A stretch of DNA of 35,499 bases from Desulfurococcales archaeon. Its GTDB lineage: Archaea > Thermoproteota > Thermoprotei_A > Sulfolobales > Acidilobaceae. Where the stretch lies: NCBI GenBank assembly GCA_015521095.1, contig WAOU01000082.1, forward strand, positions 1-35,499, in the 5' to 3' direction. Each line of letters starts with the position of its first letter. Position 1 is the first letter of the stretch. Both the position numbers and the translations under genes were made by a program. Under the pieces are notes generated by a model. That model was not told where the DNA came from and made no database searches. It saw only the letters and a program-made list of their open reading frames with translations. Positions 26,956 through 35,234 of this stretch are shown here, piece after piece.

Positions 26956-27141
26956 TATCCTGCACTCCCCGCAGCTATTAATTCTGGCTCAATAGCGTCG
27001 AATAGTCCAATATATCGCGTTTCAACGAGAATCTATAAGATTTAGCACCTGGCTATTAGTAGTAGATGGAACCCTCCAGGATAAAGAATATTATAACCAG
27101 TTCCTTCCATAGCACGGATGGAGCTAGGGAGGTTGCAAGTA

Positions 27142-27750
27142 ATGGCCGAAGAAATAACATTGCCAGAAGACCTTGAGGTAAGAGCAGACGCCATAAGACT
27201 ATTCGGAAAATGGAGCTGGGTAGGGGTCGAGGTCCGAGACCCCGGCCTCAAGCGATACATAAGCCTGCGACCAATATGGCTTCCACATACAGGAGGCAGA
27301 CACGAGCACAGGAGATTCGCAAAATCACAGATCCCAATAGTAGAGAGACTAATGAACCAGCTAATGAGGCCAGGCAGAAATGGAGGCAAAAAACACCTAG
27401 CATACAATATTGTAAAAACAGCATTCGACATCATATACTTCGAAACAGGAGAAAACCCACTACAAGTCCTCGTCAGAGCGATAGAAAAAGCGGCGCCAAG
27501 AGAGGAGACAACCCGTATAATGTTCGGTGGAATTACCTATAGAGTATCAGTAGACATCTCCCCTCAGAGAAGAGTAGATCTAGCCCTCAGACACATTGCA
27601 GAGGGAGCACGGCAGTGTGCATTTAATAATCCAAAGCCAATCGAAGAATGCCTTGCCCAGGAGATAATCCTCGCCTCGCGGGGAGACGCACAGAGCTATG
27701 CAATAAGACAGAAAGAGGAGATAGAGAGAATAGCTCTCAGCTCCAGGTAG
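27142..27750 (+). CDS. rps7: 30S ribosomal protein S7
   Basis: This small-subunit head protein nucleates 3'-domain assembly and lines the E site. Recognisable segments: [20 protein letters not shown] (archaeal N-terminal extension), [42 protein letters not shown] and the terminal [17 protein letters not shown]. The frame opens at ATG 27118, but GGGAGG (27128-27133) stands 8 bases before ATG 27142, giving [10 protein letters not shown] and 202 residues. A TATA-like AATATTATAA (27087-27096) predicts transcription from about 27120, which would exclude the ATG at 27118. It has its own promoter because the DUF151 gene separates it from rps12. Confidence 0.97.
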   Translation: MAEEITLPEDLEVRADAIRLFGKWSWVGVEVRDPGLKRYISLRPIWLPHTGGRHEHRRFAKSQIPIVERLMNQLMRPGRNGGKKHLAYNIVKTAFDIIYFETGENPLQVLVRAIEKAAPREETTRIMFGGITYRVSVDISPQRRVDLALRHIAEGARQCAFNNPKPIEECLAQEIILASRGDAQSYAIRQKEEIERIALSSR

Positions 27751-27814
27751 CCTCCTGGAAGCTACTCTCATAATTTTTACTATACGAGCCGATACCCGTT
27801 TCCTCTATGTGAAC

Positions 27815-27835
27815 CAAGCCCTGATACAGGGCTTG
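27815..27835. repeat. Perfect 8-base hairpin between rps7 and tuf
   Basis: CAAGCCCT (27815-27822), loop GATAC, AGGGCTTG (27828-27835). It is strong and GC-rich, lies in the 217-base gap, and is not followed by a T-run, so it is not an ordinary terminator. The rps7 transcript probably ends earlier, at the ATTTTTA near 27772-27778. It may be a 3' stability hairpin, an operator or part of a small RNA. Confidence 0.35.
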
Positions 27836-27888
27836 TCCAGTATGCTGTTAATAATCCTCTATTTGTCCCAGTAATACCCTCAAGCGGT

Positions 27889-27946
27889 GTTTTTATAAAG
27901 CCCTTCTATACGCATAGGTTTGACTGGTGCGCATACACGCGCAGTC
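27889..27946 (+). promoter_or_regulatory. tuf promoter and hairpin at the start of its leader
   Basis: The TATA box GTTTTTATAAAG (27889-27900) predicts transcription from about 27920. The leader then opens with a hairpin: GAC (27922-27924), a TGG bulge, TGCGC (27928-27932), loop ATACAC, GCGCA (27939-27943), GTC (27944-27946). The ribosome-binding site GAGGTGA plus AGGAG follows at 27954-27965, just before ATG 27968. Confidence 0.5.
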
Positions 27947-27967
27947 TAAAGTAGAGGTGAAGGAGTA

Positions 27968-29281
27968 ATGGCAGACAAACCCCACATGAACCTAGTGGTA
28001 ATAGGACACGTAGACCACGGTAAGAGCACACTAGTAGGACACCTACTATTCCGTCTAGGACTCGTCGAGGAGAAGAAGCTTAAGGAGCTAGAAGAGCAGG
28101 CAAAAGCAAAAGGAAAAGAGAGCTTCAAGTTCGCATGGATACTTGACAAGATGAAAGAGGAGAGAGACAGAGGTATAACAATAGACCTAACATTCATGAA
28201 GTTCGAGACAAAGAAGTACGTATTCACAATCATCGACGCACCCGGACACAGAGACTTCGTAAAGAACATGATCACAGGAGCAAGCCAGGCAGACGCAGCA
28301 ATACTAGTCGTATCGGCAAGAAAGGGAGAGTTCGAGGCAGGTATGAGCCCTGAGGGACAGACAAGAGAGCACCTTCTCCTAGCAAAGACAATGGGTATCG
28401 AGCAGCTCATAGTTGCAGTAAACAAGATGGACGCACCTGACGTAAACTATGACCAGAAGAGATACGAGCAGGTAGCAACGATACTCAAGAAGTTCATGAA
28501 GGGCCTCGGCTACAAGGTAGACCAGATACCATTCATACCAATAAGCGCATGGAAAGGAGACAACCTAATCGAGAGAAGCCCCAACATGCCATGGTACAAC
28601 GGTCCAACACTAGTAGAGGCACTAGACAACCTAAAGCCACCAGCAAAGCCAGTCGACAAGCCACTCAGAATACCCATCCAGAACGTATACAGCATTCCAG
28701 GAGCAGGTACAGTACCAGTAGGTAGAGTAGAGACAGGAGTACTAAAAGTAGGCGACAAAGTAGTCTTCATGCCACCGGGAGTCACCGGAGAAGTAAGAAG
28801 CATCCAGATGCACTACCAGGACCTACCCAAAGCAGAGCCTGGAGACAACATAGGATTCGCAGTAAGAGGCATCGGAAAGAACGACGTAAAGAGAGGAGAC
28901 GTAGCAGGACACCTAGACAACCCACCAACAGTAGCAGAAGAATTCACAGCAAGAGTATTCATAATCTGGCACCCAAGCGCAGTAGCCCCAGGATACACAC
29001 CAGTAATCCACGCCCACACAGCTAGCATAAGCGCAAGAATGACCGAGATAGTAGCAAAGCTAGACCCAAGGACAGGACAAGTAGTAGAAGAGAAGCCAAG
29101 CTTCCTAAAGCCAGGAGACGTAGCAATCGTAAGATTCAAGCCAATAAAGCCAATGGTAATCGAGAAGTTCAGCGAGTTCCCACCACTCGGAAGATTCGCA
29201 ATGAGAGACATGAACAGAACAATCGGTATTGGAATAGTCACAGACGTAAAGCCAGCCAAAGTAGAGATAAGAACCAAGTAA
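27968..29281 (+). CDS. tuf: Translation elongation factor EF-1alpha
   Basis: This GTPase delivers aminoacyl-tRNA to the ribosome. GTP-binding motifs: GHVDHGKST (P-loop), DRGITIDLTF (switch I), DAPGHRDFVKNM (switch II), NKMD, and ISAWKGDN. Domains II and III follow, with IPIQNVYSIPGAGTVPVGRV and the tRNA-contact end RFAMRDMNRTIGIGIV. The length of 437 is typical. ATG 27968 has a very strong ribosome-binding region. Codons end overwhelmingly in A (ATA, GTA, CTA, AGA, GGA), stronger than in the low-expression genes of the window, as expected for the most expressed gene. It lies upstream of rps10 in the classic order, but a membrane-protein gene is inserted between them. Confidence 0.99.
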   Translation: MADKPHMNLVVIGHVDHGKSTLVGHLLFRLGLVEEKKLKELEEQAKAKGKESFKFAWILDKMKEERDRGITIDLTFMKFETKKYVFTIIDAPGHRDFVKNMITGASQADAAILVVSARKGEFEAGMSPEGQTREHLLLAKTMGIEQLIVAVNKMDAPDVNYDQKRYEQVATILKKFMKGLGYKVDQIPFIPISAWKGDNLIERSPNMPWYNGPTLVEALDNLKPPAKPVDKPLRIPIQNVYSIPGAGTVPVGRVETGVLKVGDKVVFMPPGVTGEVRSIQMHYQDLPKAEPGDNIGFAVRGIGKNDVKRGDVAGHLDNPPTVAEEFTARVFIIWHPSAVAPGYTPVIHAHTASISARMTEIVAKLDPRTGQVVEEKPSFLKPGDVAIVRFKPIKPMVIEKFSEFPPLGRFAMRDMNRTIGIGIVTDVKPAKVEIRTK

Positions 29282-29287
29282 CGGGGA

Positions 29288-29308
29288 TAAAGATAAGGTT
29301 TTTCCCCA
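29288..29308 (+). terminator. Likely tuf transcription end
   Basis: Shortly after the tuf stop, GGGGATAAAG is followed by GGTTTTTCCCC: a weak GGGG/CCCC pairing and a T5 tract, in a short convergent gap with the membrane-protein gene. U-tracts alone are enough for archaeal termination. Confidence 0.4.
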
Positions 29309-29346
29309 TCTCAATATTCTGTTACTCTCCCATATCTAGGACGATT

Positions 29347-29910
29347 TTATGATTGAAGTATCTTTGAAACCAATAAGAGTAGACCTAGAGTCTTGATTAT
29401 GTCGCCTAACAAAGGAACAATAGCGATCTCTTTCGCAAACACTGTAAATGGCAGAGAAACACCAAAAACAATTATCCCTGCAAGGAACAACAATGCCCCA
29501 ACCATACTAATACTCTGGAATTCTTTGAACAAAGCATACGCTACAGGCACCTCCAAAAAATAAGATAGCACGATCAAGCCGCCACCATAGAGCGGATACT
29601 TATAGCCAAGAAGTACTCCCGCGAATGCAAGTAAGATAACCCAGGGTGCTATGTCTCTGAAGGCCCTCTCCGCCTGTTCCACGGCATCGATATAAAAATA
29701 CCTCGCCAATACACCCAGGGCAACGAGAGCTATCATAAGCATAAAGTAACCGTCTCTAAACAATATCTCGAATCCATACCTATATACAACCAACAGCAAG
29801 TAGGCAATAATCAGTGCGGCGGTTATGCTAACGAGATTTCCATATAACATTCCCTTACTTGGTTTTCTTTGCGTAGATGCTATTTGGCTCTTTTCTCCTT
29901 CTTGGTTCAT
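29347..29910 (-). CDS. Integral membrane protein of unknown function
   Basis: I do not recognise this 187-residue protein. A charged cytosolic-looking N-terminus (about 20 residues, Lys/Gln/Ser-rich) is followed by about six hydrophobic spans: roughly 24-43, 54-70, 88-103, 106-126, 134-153 and 160-184. A charged loop YIDAVEQAERAFRD lies after span 2. No catalytic or transport motif is visible. ATG 29910 start; no neighbour on the same strand, so it is transcribed alone, against the tuf-rps10 direction and inserted between them. It may be lineage-specific. Confidence 0.7.
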   Translation of the reverse strand: MNQEGEKSQIASTQRKPSKGMLYGNLVSITAALIIAYLLLVVYRYGFEILFRDGYFMLMIALVALGVLARYFYIDAVEQAERAFRDIAPWVILLAFAGVLLGYKYPLYGGGLIVLSYFLEVPVAYALFKEFQSISMVGALLFLAGIIVFGVSLPFTVFAKEIAIVPLLGDIIKTLGLLLLVSKILQS

Positions 29911-30091
29911 TTCCTACACCTTCCGAAATGGTTACTATTAAGTATCTATTTCTACAAGGAACTAATTGGGACTAAATAGACGAGTCAATATCCGACTTAT
30001 CGAGATAAATCACTAATCGCTACACCACTATTTCCAAGGCTAAGCCTAATAAACCCGGACAACGAACAATGGAGGGACTGGTGGAGAGAAA

Positions 30092-30412
30092 GTGCCGTTC
30101 AAAATAAGGATATGGCTATGGAGCACCAACAAGGACCACCTAGAAAACGTAGTAAATCAGATAAAAGAGATAGCGTTAAAAACAGGCACACCCATAAGGG
30201 GACCAGTCCCACTTCCGACAAAAAGACTCGAAATACCTGTATTTCGCTTGCCACACGGTGAAGGAAGTAAATACTGGGAACACTGGGAGATGAAAATACA
30301 TAAAAGACTAATAGACCTCTACGCAGACGAACGAGTTCTAAGAAGACTAATGAGGATCCAGGTCCCCAAGGACGTCTATATCGAAATTAAACAGATAACC
30401 ACAGCGGCATAG
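30092..30412 (+). CDS. rps10: 30S ribosomal protein S10
   Basis: This 106-residue small-subunit head protein is recognised by [20 protein letters not shown], the conserved [20 protein letters not shown], and [16 protein letters not shown] and [13 protein letters not shown] segments. GTG start at 30092, with GGTGGAGAG 6-8 bases before it. A TATA-like CCTAATAAACCC (about 30046-30057) gives it its own promoter, since the membrane-protein gene cuts it off from tuf. T5 at about 30428-30432 after the stop probably ends the transcript. The tRNA-Ser gene follows, as in other crenarchaea. Confidence 0.98.
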   Translation: MPFKIRIWLWSTNKDHLENVVNQIKEIALKTGTPIRGPVPLPTKRLEIPVFRLPHGEGSKYWEHWEMKIHKRLIDLYADERVLRRLMRIQVPKDVYIEIKQITTAA

Positions 30413-30567
30413 AGTCCTAGCACGTCCTTTTTCACATATTCCAGTAAAACCCTACATTTCCTGGTCAAAAAGATCTTCTTCCGAGAACATCTACTGTTCC
30501 AGAACAATAATGTAGCAGCACGTTATTGAATATAGTTGTAGGCAGGAAAATCAATATACCCGGAGCC

Positions 30568-30579
30568 CCTTTATAGTAC
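30568..30579 (+). promoter_or_regulatory. TATA box of tRNA-Ser
   Basis: CCTTTATAGTAC stands 25-35 bases before the tRNA 5' end, the expected place for an archaeal tRNA promoter. The rest of the 191-base gap after rps10 holds only short repeats (GAACA/TGTTC/GAACA around 30484-30504) and no open frame. Confidence 0.55.
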
Positions 30580-30603
30580 AAAAGGAATATACTAGATGCC
30601 GGT

Positions 30604-30692
30604 GCCGGGGTGCCCGAGCGGACCAAGGGGACGGGCTGGAGACCCGTTCCCCCACACGGGGGGCGCGGGTTCGAATCCCGCCCCCGGCGCCA
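30604..30692 (+). tRNA. tRNA-Ser (GGA)
   Basis: Acceptor GCCGGGG (30604-30610) pairs with CCCCGGC (30682-30688). Anticodon stem ACGGG/CCCGT encloses loop CTGGAGA, with anticodon GGA at 30638-30640. A long serine-type variable arm (CCCC...GGGG) is followed by T-arm GCGGG-TTCGAAT-CCCGC, discriminator G (30689) and encoded CCA (30690-30692). No intron. It sits at the end of the rps10 locus, a position conserved in crenarchaea. Confidence 0.97.
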
Positions 30693-30729
30693 TACTTCTC
30701 ATCTAAGCCAACACAGAAGACTGTTGCCT

Positions 30730-31434
30730 TTACATGCCTCTCTTTGGATTCTTACCAGGCTTAAGCATCGGAGGAGGCATCACAACTATAGTAGTCTTCT
30801 CGGGCAGAGAATGCCTCGAAACAGTAATAGAGCGTGTAGGACTCCTATAGCGTCTCGCCTTGGCTATGTTCAGGAACTTTTCTAACGGATCTAAGGGCAA
30901 TGTACTGTATGGAATCCAGTAATGTACTGGGATGACTAATCGAGGACCAGTCTCTTCTACTAGTTTCCACGCCTCATAAGCGTCAATAGTATAGGTACCG
31001 CCCACGGGGAGTATCAGTATATCAACATTAGAAAATGCATCTTTCAAACCATCCGGTTTACTAATATCACCTATGTCGCCGGCATGAACAATTTTCATTT
31101 CGTTTATCTCTAATACGTAGACAGTATTTGTTCCCCGTAGAGAGCCTTCAGCCTTGTCATGATATGAGAGATGTCCTGTTACTTTGATATCGCCTAAGGT
31201 AAAACTACCTCTTCTACCAACATAGATATTAGACTTAGAAGGAACATCGACTACTTCGACCGCGTTGTGATCATAGTGATCATGTGTTATCAATAGGTAG
31301 TCTGCAGTTATCCGGAAAGTCTGTATGTTGAGACTTCCTCCATCATGTGGATCAATAGCTATTCTCGCCGAGCCTGTATCGATGAGTATGAATGAGTGCC
31401 CGAACCACTCTACGCGTATTTCGTCCTTTGTCAT
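30730..31434 (-). CDS. Metallo-beta-lactamase-fold hydrolase (UlaG-like)
   Basis: This 234-residue protein of the COG2220 type acts on an unknown ester or phosphodiester-like substrate. Metal-binding sites: WFGHSFILI (N-terminal His), THDHYDHN (50-57), the HLSYHD His pair, HAGDIGDI, and VIPVHYWIP near the C-terminus; LPVGGTYTIDA is the typical loop. A basic, Pro-rich C-terminal tail (about 200-234) is extra. ATG 31434 is preceded by AGGAGA at 8-base spacing. It is divergent from pgk, and a single near-palindromic TATA element lies midway between the two starts. Function within the pgk-gap context is not evident. Confidence 0.88.
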   Translation of the reverse strand: MTKDEIRVEWFGHSFILIDTGSARIAIDPHDGGSLNIQTFRITADYLLITHDHYDHNAVEVVDVPSKSNIYVGRRGSFTLGDIKVTGHLSYHDKAEGSLRGTNTVYVLEINEMKIVHAGDIGDISKPDGLKDAFSNVDILILPVGGTYTIDAYEAWKLVEETGPRLVIPVHYWIPYSTLPLDPLEKFLNIAKARRYRSPTRSITVSRHSLPEKTTIVVMPPPMLKPGKNPKRGM

Positions 31435-31470
31435 TAGTCTTCTCCTTGATTGGTTAAACCGCGGTCATAG

Positions 31471-31480
31471 CTTATATAGG
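31471..31480. promoter_or_regulatory. Shared, near-palindromic TATA element for pgk and the hydrolase gene
   Basis: CTTATATAGG reads CCTATATAAG on the other strand. Its centre is about 41 bases from the hydrolase ATG (31434) and about 40 from the pgk GTG (31515). Transcription would start near 31449 leftward, just before that gene's ribosome-binding site, and near 31501 rightward, giving pgk a short leader without one. Confidence 0.5.
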
Positions 31481-31514
31481 AATAACACGGGATATACGTT
31501 ATCCTGGGATCCGA

Positions 31515-32759
31515 GTGGCTATCAAGTACATGGATAAAACAATAGCCACGATAGACGACCTAGAACTCGAGAACAAAAAAGTCCTACTTCGCATTGATAT
31601 TAATTCTCCTATAGGTAAGAATGGGGAAATTCTAGACGATACTAGGTTCAAAGCCCATATAGGCACTATTAGAGAACTCATGGAGAAAAAAGCATCCATA
31701 ATTATACTAGCCCACCAAGGCCGTCCATTCTCCTCCGACTATACTCGTCTTAAAAAACACGCTGAGCTACTCTCAAACCTTCTCGGAGAAAAAGTCACCT
31801 ATATTCCAGACGTAATAGGCCCACACGCCAAACAAGTTATCTCAGAGCTTAAACCAGGAGAAATAGTCCTCCTAGATAATACAAGGCTCCACGCAGAAGA
31901 CGCAATCGAAGCTTCGCTAGAAGACCAGGCGTCAACAATACTTGCCAAAGAGCTTTCAAAGCAGATAGATTTCTACGTAAACGATGCATTCGCAGTATCC
32001 CACAGGAGACAAGCCACAGTCATAGGCATACCCCAGCTAATTCCGGCGGCAGCGGGACGATTATTAGAAAAAGAAATCAGGGTTCTAAGCAGAGCGATCT
32101 CAACAGATGAAAAGCCAAAAGTCTTCGTTCTTGGTGGAGCGAAACTGAAAGACACCGTTAGAATTATTGAGTATTTGATAAAATCAGGTGCGGCAGACGA
32201 AATACTTACCACGGGCCTAGTAGGACTGCTATTTCTGATGGTTTCAGGTAGAGACGTCGGAAAAGCTGCAAAAGTTATTGAGAAGAAAGCTGATGAGAAG
32301 ACCATGAGTCTCGCAAGAAAACTTATAGCTGAAAACGTGAATATCCGAGTGCCCTTAGACTTTATCTCGGAAACAAACGAGGGTCTCGATATTGTACCAG
32401 CTAACAGGATAATAGGGGCCCCGATGGATATAGGGCCTTCAACAATAGAATACTACACCTACAAGATGCGGAATGCGAAGATAATAGTTATGAGGGGGCC
32501 AGCAGGTGTAATAGAAGATCCTAGATTTAGACGTGGTACAAAGGAGCTAGTGGAATATGCATTAACTAAGACGAGCGCCTTTACGATTTTTGGCGGAGGA
32601 CACTTCAACGCTATACTCTCAGCATTACCAGAGGACGCAAAGAGAAGAGTAGGACATATTAGTACGGGCGGAGGGGCACTTCTATATTTCTTATCTGGTA
32701 GAATATTACCCGGGCTAGAAGCCCTATCGATCTCATACGAAAAGTTCTTCAAGGGGTGA
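31515..32759 (+). CDS. pgk: Phosphoglycerate kinase
   Basis: This enzyme transfers phosphate between 1,3-bisphosphoglycerate and ADP, in glycolysis or gluconeogenesis; cytosolic. Conserved blocks: VLLRIDINSPI (substrate binding, normally RVDFNVP), AHQGRP, LLDNTRLHAED, FYVNDAFAVSHR, FVLGGAKLKDT, and the C-terminal nucleotide loop FTIFGGGHFNAI and ISTGGGALLYFLSG. The length of 414 is normal for archaea. It starts at GTG 31515 or ATG 31530; the predicted transcription start near 31501 allows both. gap follows 7 bases downstream with GAGGGAGG as its ribosome-binding site, so pgk and gap form one operon for consecutive reactions. Confidence 0.98.
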   Translation: MAIKYMDKTIATIDDLELENKKVLLRIDINSPIGKNGEILDDTRFKAHIGTIRELMEKKASIIILAHQGRPFSSDYTRLKKHAELLSNLLGEKVTYIPDVIGPHAKQVISELKPGEIVLLDNTRLHAEDAIEASLEDQASTILAKELSKQIDFYVNDAFAVSHRRQATVIGIPQLIPAAAGRLLEKEIRVLSRAISTDEKPKVFVLGGAKLKDTVRIIEYLIKSGAADEILTTGLVGLLFLMVSGRDVGKAAKVIEKKADEKTMSLARKLIAENVNIRVPLDFISETNEGLDIVPANRIIGAPMDIGPSTIEYYTYKMRNAKIIVMRGPAGVIEDPRFRRGTKELVEYALTKTSAFTIFGGGHFNAILSALPEDAKRRVGHISTGGGALLYFLSGRILPGLEALSISYEKFFKG

Positions 32760-32766
32760 GGGAGGA

Positions 32767-33804
32767 ATGAAGGCAAAAGTAGTGATAAACGGATATGGAA
32801 CTATAGGTAAGCGTGTAGCAGACGCGGTGTCGATACAAGACGACATGGAAATCATAGGCGTGGTAAAGAAATCACCCGACTATGGTGCATTATTAGCAGT
32901 GAAGAAAGGTTATTCCCTCTATGCTCCGGACGAAGAGGCCTTGAAGGCCTTCGAGGAAGCCGGCATCAAAGTAAAAGGAACTCTCCACGATATACTTTCA
33001 CACGCTGATGTAGTAATAGACTCGACTCCAGGCGGAGTAGGGAAAAAGAACAAACCGATCTACGATAAGTACAGCGGGTTGAAACAGATTTACCAAGGAG
33101 GAGAAAAACCAGATGTAGCCGAGAAATCCTTTAGCACCCTCTGCAACTATGAAGAAGCACTAGGAGCAAATAGTCTAAGAGTAGTATCATGCAACACCAC
33201 TGGACTTCTCAGGCTACTCTGTACACTAAGAAACATTGCACCTATCGAGCAAGTAAGAGCGGTAATGATAAGGAGAGCGGCCGATCCAAGAGAAATAAAG
33301 AAAGGCCCGATAAACTCAATTGTTCTGAATCCAGTTAAGCTACCCTCTCACCATGCTAGGGACGTGAATAGCGTTGTTCCCGATATAAACATCGTTACTG
33401 CCGCTGTAGTTGTCCCAACAACGCTAATGCATGTCCACCAGGTAACAGTAAGGTTCAAGGAAAAGACGACACTTGAAGAAATAATTGAAGCGCTAAGTAG
33501 CGCACCTAGAATAATGCTCGTCGATACAGGCAGGACCGGTATAAAGAGCACCGCTCAGCTGATTGAGGTTGCAAGGGATATGAGGCCTAGAAACGATATA
33601 CCAGAGCTCGTCGTTTTCAGAGACTCTATCGCACTGCTGGACGGCGTCGAGCTAATGCTGTTCCAGGCCGTTCACCAGGAATCAATAGTAGTTCCAGAGA
33701 ATGTTGACGCTGTAAGAGCAGTCATGAAGCTTGCCAAGACAGCGGAGGAAACCATAGAGAAGACGGATAAGTCTCTAGGACTTCGAAGAGATTTCTTCTA
33801 CTAG
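32767..33804 (+). CDS. gap: Glyceraldehyde-3-phosphate dehydrogenase, archaeal type II
   Basis: This phosphorylating GAPDH produces or consumes 1,3-bisphosphoglycerate with NAD(P). The Rossmann motif INGYGTIGKRVADAV is at 7-21; the phosphate-binding DSTPGGVG follows, and the catalytic Cys is C142 in VVSCNTTGL. The downstream PSHHARD with the conserved His pair (195-196) and VPTTLMHVHQ match the archaeal branch. The length of 345 is typical. ATG 32767 has GAGGGAGG directly upstream. In many crenarchaea the catabolic direction uses a non-phosphorylating enzyme, so the pgk-gap pair here may serve mainly gluconeogenesis; that is inference. Confidence 0.98.
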   Translation: MKAKVVINGYGTIGKRVADAVSIQDDMEIIGVVKKSPDYGALLAVKKGYSLYAPDEEALKAFEEAGIKVKGTLHDILSHADVVIDSTPGGVGKKNKPIYDKYSGLKQIYQGGEKPDVAEKSFSTLCNYEEALGANSLRVVSCNTTGLLRLLCTLRNIAPIEQVRAVMIRRAADPREIKKGPINSIVLNPVKLPSHHARDVNSVVPDINIVTAAVVVPTTLMHVHQVTVRFKEKTTLEEIIEALSSAPRIMLVDTGRTGIKSTAQLIEVARDMRPRNDIPELVVFRDSIALLDGVELMLFQAVHQESIVVPENVDAVRAVMKLAKTAEETIEKTDKSLGLRRDFFY

Positions 33805-33883
33805 GCGTCGCCTGATTTTTGTCCCACTACAAGGACACAATTTATTCTATATGGTTAATATGCGACTAGTTTAAACAAAATAT

Positions 33884-33897
33884 TATATGATCATATA
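33884..33897. promoter_or_regulatory. 14-base palindrome upstream of the aminotransferase
   Basis: TATATGATCATATA is a perfect palindrome 46-59 bases before the ATG at 33943. A TATA-like AAATATACTT (33901-33910) follows, predicting transcription near 33930. The palindrome would then lie just upstream of the TATA box, a common place for an archaeal activator site. AT-richness makes chance palindromes more likely. Confidence 0.35.
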
Positions 33898-33942
33898 TGA
33901 AAATATACTTGATAGGACAAATAATTCATAAGGCGTTGCAAG

Positions 33943-35166
33943 ATGGTTGACGCGTCAAAATTCGCGGCGGATAGACTTGTTTATTTCAAGGCCTCAGAGA
34001 TAAGAGAACTCCTTAAGCTTACAGAAGGACGAGAGATTATTAGTCTGGCCGGAGGCCTCCCCGATCCTCGAGTATTCAAGAAAGAGATGTTAGCCGAGAT
34101 AGCTAGGGAGGTTATAATTGAGCAGGGAGAGAGGGCTCTCCAGTACTCCCCAACACTAGGGGTTACATCCTTCAGGAAAGAACTATTAGAGTTCGAGAGG
34201 AGGCATGGTCTAACTATTAGAGATACTGATGACGTAATAGTTACCGTCGGGAGCGAAGAGTCATTGTACATAATCACTCGAGCATTAATTAACCCCGGAG
34301 ATATCGTGATCGTGGAAGAGCCAACATATCTCGCGGCAATAAACGTATTTAGACAGTATGAGGCTCAGATGATAGGTGTTCCAATCGACGAGTATGGAAT
34401 GAGAACCGATATACTTGAAGAAAAGCTAAAGCAGTTGAAGGCTGAGGGCAGATTACCTAAACTAGTATACTCTGTCCCTACTGCCCAAAACCCAAGTGGA
34501 GTGACAATGAGTAATGATAGGAGAAAGCACCTAGTAGAGCTAGCCTCAGAGTATGATTTCTTAATAATAGAAGACGATCCGTACAGCTTCTTCTTATTCG
34601 AGGACGTAGACTTTACATTTATAAAGAACTATGATAAGGAAGGCAGAGTACTCTACGTATCAACACTCAGCAAGATACTCTCCCCTGGACTCAGAATAGG
34701 ATGGACAATAGGTGACAAGAGCCTTATTGACTTATTCGAGCTCACAAAGCAAGCTATCGACCTCCACACACCAACACTAACACAGTACATTGCCGAAAGA
34801 GCACTACAAAAAGGAGTAGTAGATATTACAGCGAACGAAGCACGGAACCTCTATAAGATCAAGAGAGATGTCATGCTGGCAACACTAGAGGAAGAACTCT
34901 CAGACTATGCAACTTGGATAAAGCCGATAGGCGGCATGTTTACAATGGTCATACTAAAAGACGAGACCATAGACACTAAAGAACTCCTACTAAAGGCGTT
35001 AGACGAAGGAGTAGCCTACGTGCCTGGCAAGAGCTTCTATGTAAGCGACAAAGGAAAGAACACAATGAGACTAAACTTCAGCTACCCCACACCAGAACAG
35101 ATAGAGAAAGGCATCAGAATACTCTCAAAGGTAATACGGGCAAATGTAAAAGCTCTAGCCAGATAA
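33943..35166 (+). CDS. PLP-dependent class I aminotransferase (2-aminoadipate/aromatic type)
   Basis: This fold-type I aminotransferase has pyridoxal phosphate bound to K244 in YVSTLSKILSPGLRIGW. Other cofactor and substrate residues: EEPTY (125-129), QNPSG with N183, DDPYSFF with D212 and Y214, and the carboxylate-binding Arg in NTMRLNFSYP (R376). The N-terminus SLAGGLPDPRVFKKE and the length of 407 match the LysN/aromatic-aminotransferase group of archaea, which accepts 2-oxoadipate, aromatic or branched-chain keto acids; the substrate cannot be chosen by eye. It is transcribed alone; a T-rich end lies at about 35199-35204. A palindrome upstream may be regulatory. Confidence 0.93.
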   Translation: MVDASKFAADRLVYFKASEIRELLKLTEGREIISLAGGLPDPRVFKKEMLAEIAREVIIEQGERALQYSPTLGVTSFRKELLEFERRHGLTIRDTDDVIVTVGSEESLYIITRALINPGDIVIVEEPTYLAAINVFRQYEAQMIGVPIDEYGMRTDILEEKLKQLKAEGRLPKLVYSVPTAQNPSGVTMSNDRRKHLVELASEYDFLIIEDDPYSFFLFEDVDFTFIKNYDKEGRVLYVSTLSKILSPGLRIGWTIGDKSLIDLFELTKQAIDLHTPTLTQYIAERALQKGVVDITANEARNLYKIKRDVMLATLEEELSDYATWIKPIGGMFTMVILKDETIDTKELLLKALDEGVAYVPGKSFYVSDKGKNTMRLNFSYPTPEQIEKGIRILSKVIRANVKALAR

Positions 35167-35234
35167 GAGTGTTAGCATTAATAAGCGGTTAAGCTATCTT
35201 TTTCCAGCTTCTCTCCTTATAATACTAGGGTAAT

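Noticed and set aside
27068..27104. GGAAC / GTTCC inverted repeat flanking the rps7 TATA box
   Set aside because: Only 5 base pairs with a 27-base spacer; expected often by chance, unlike the 8-base repeat at the proteasome gene.
30484..30540. Repeated GAACA/TGTTC and CAATAA/TTATTG elements before tRNA-Ser
   Set aside because: Short, imperfectly arranged and without a nearby gene start they would control; the tRNA TATA box lies downstream and explains the promoter need.
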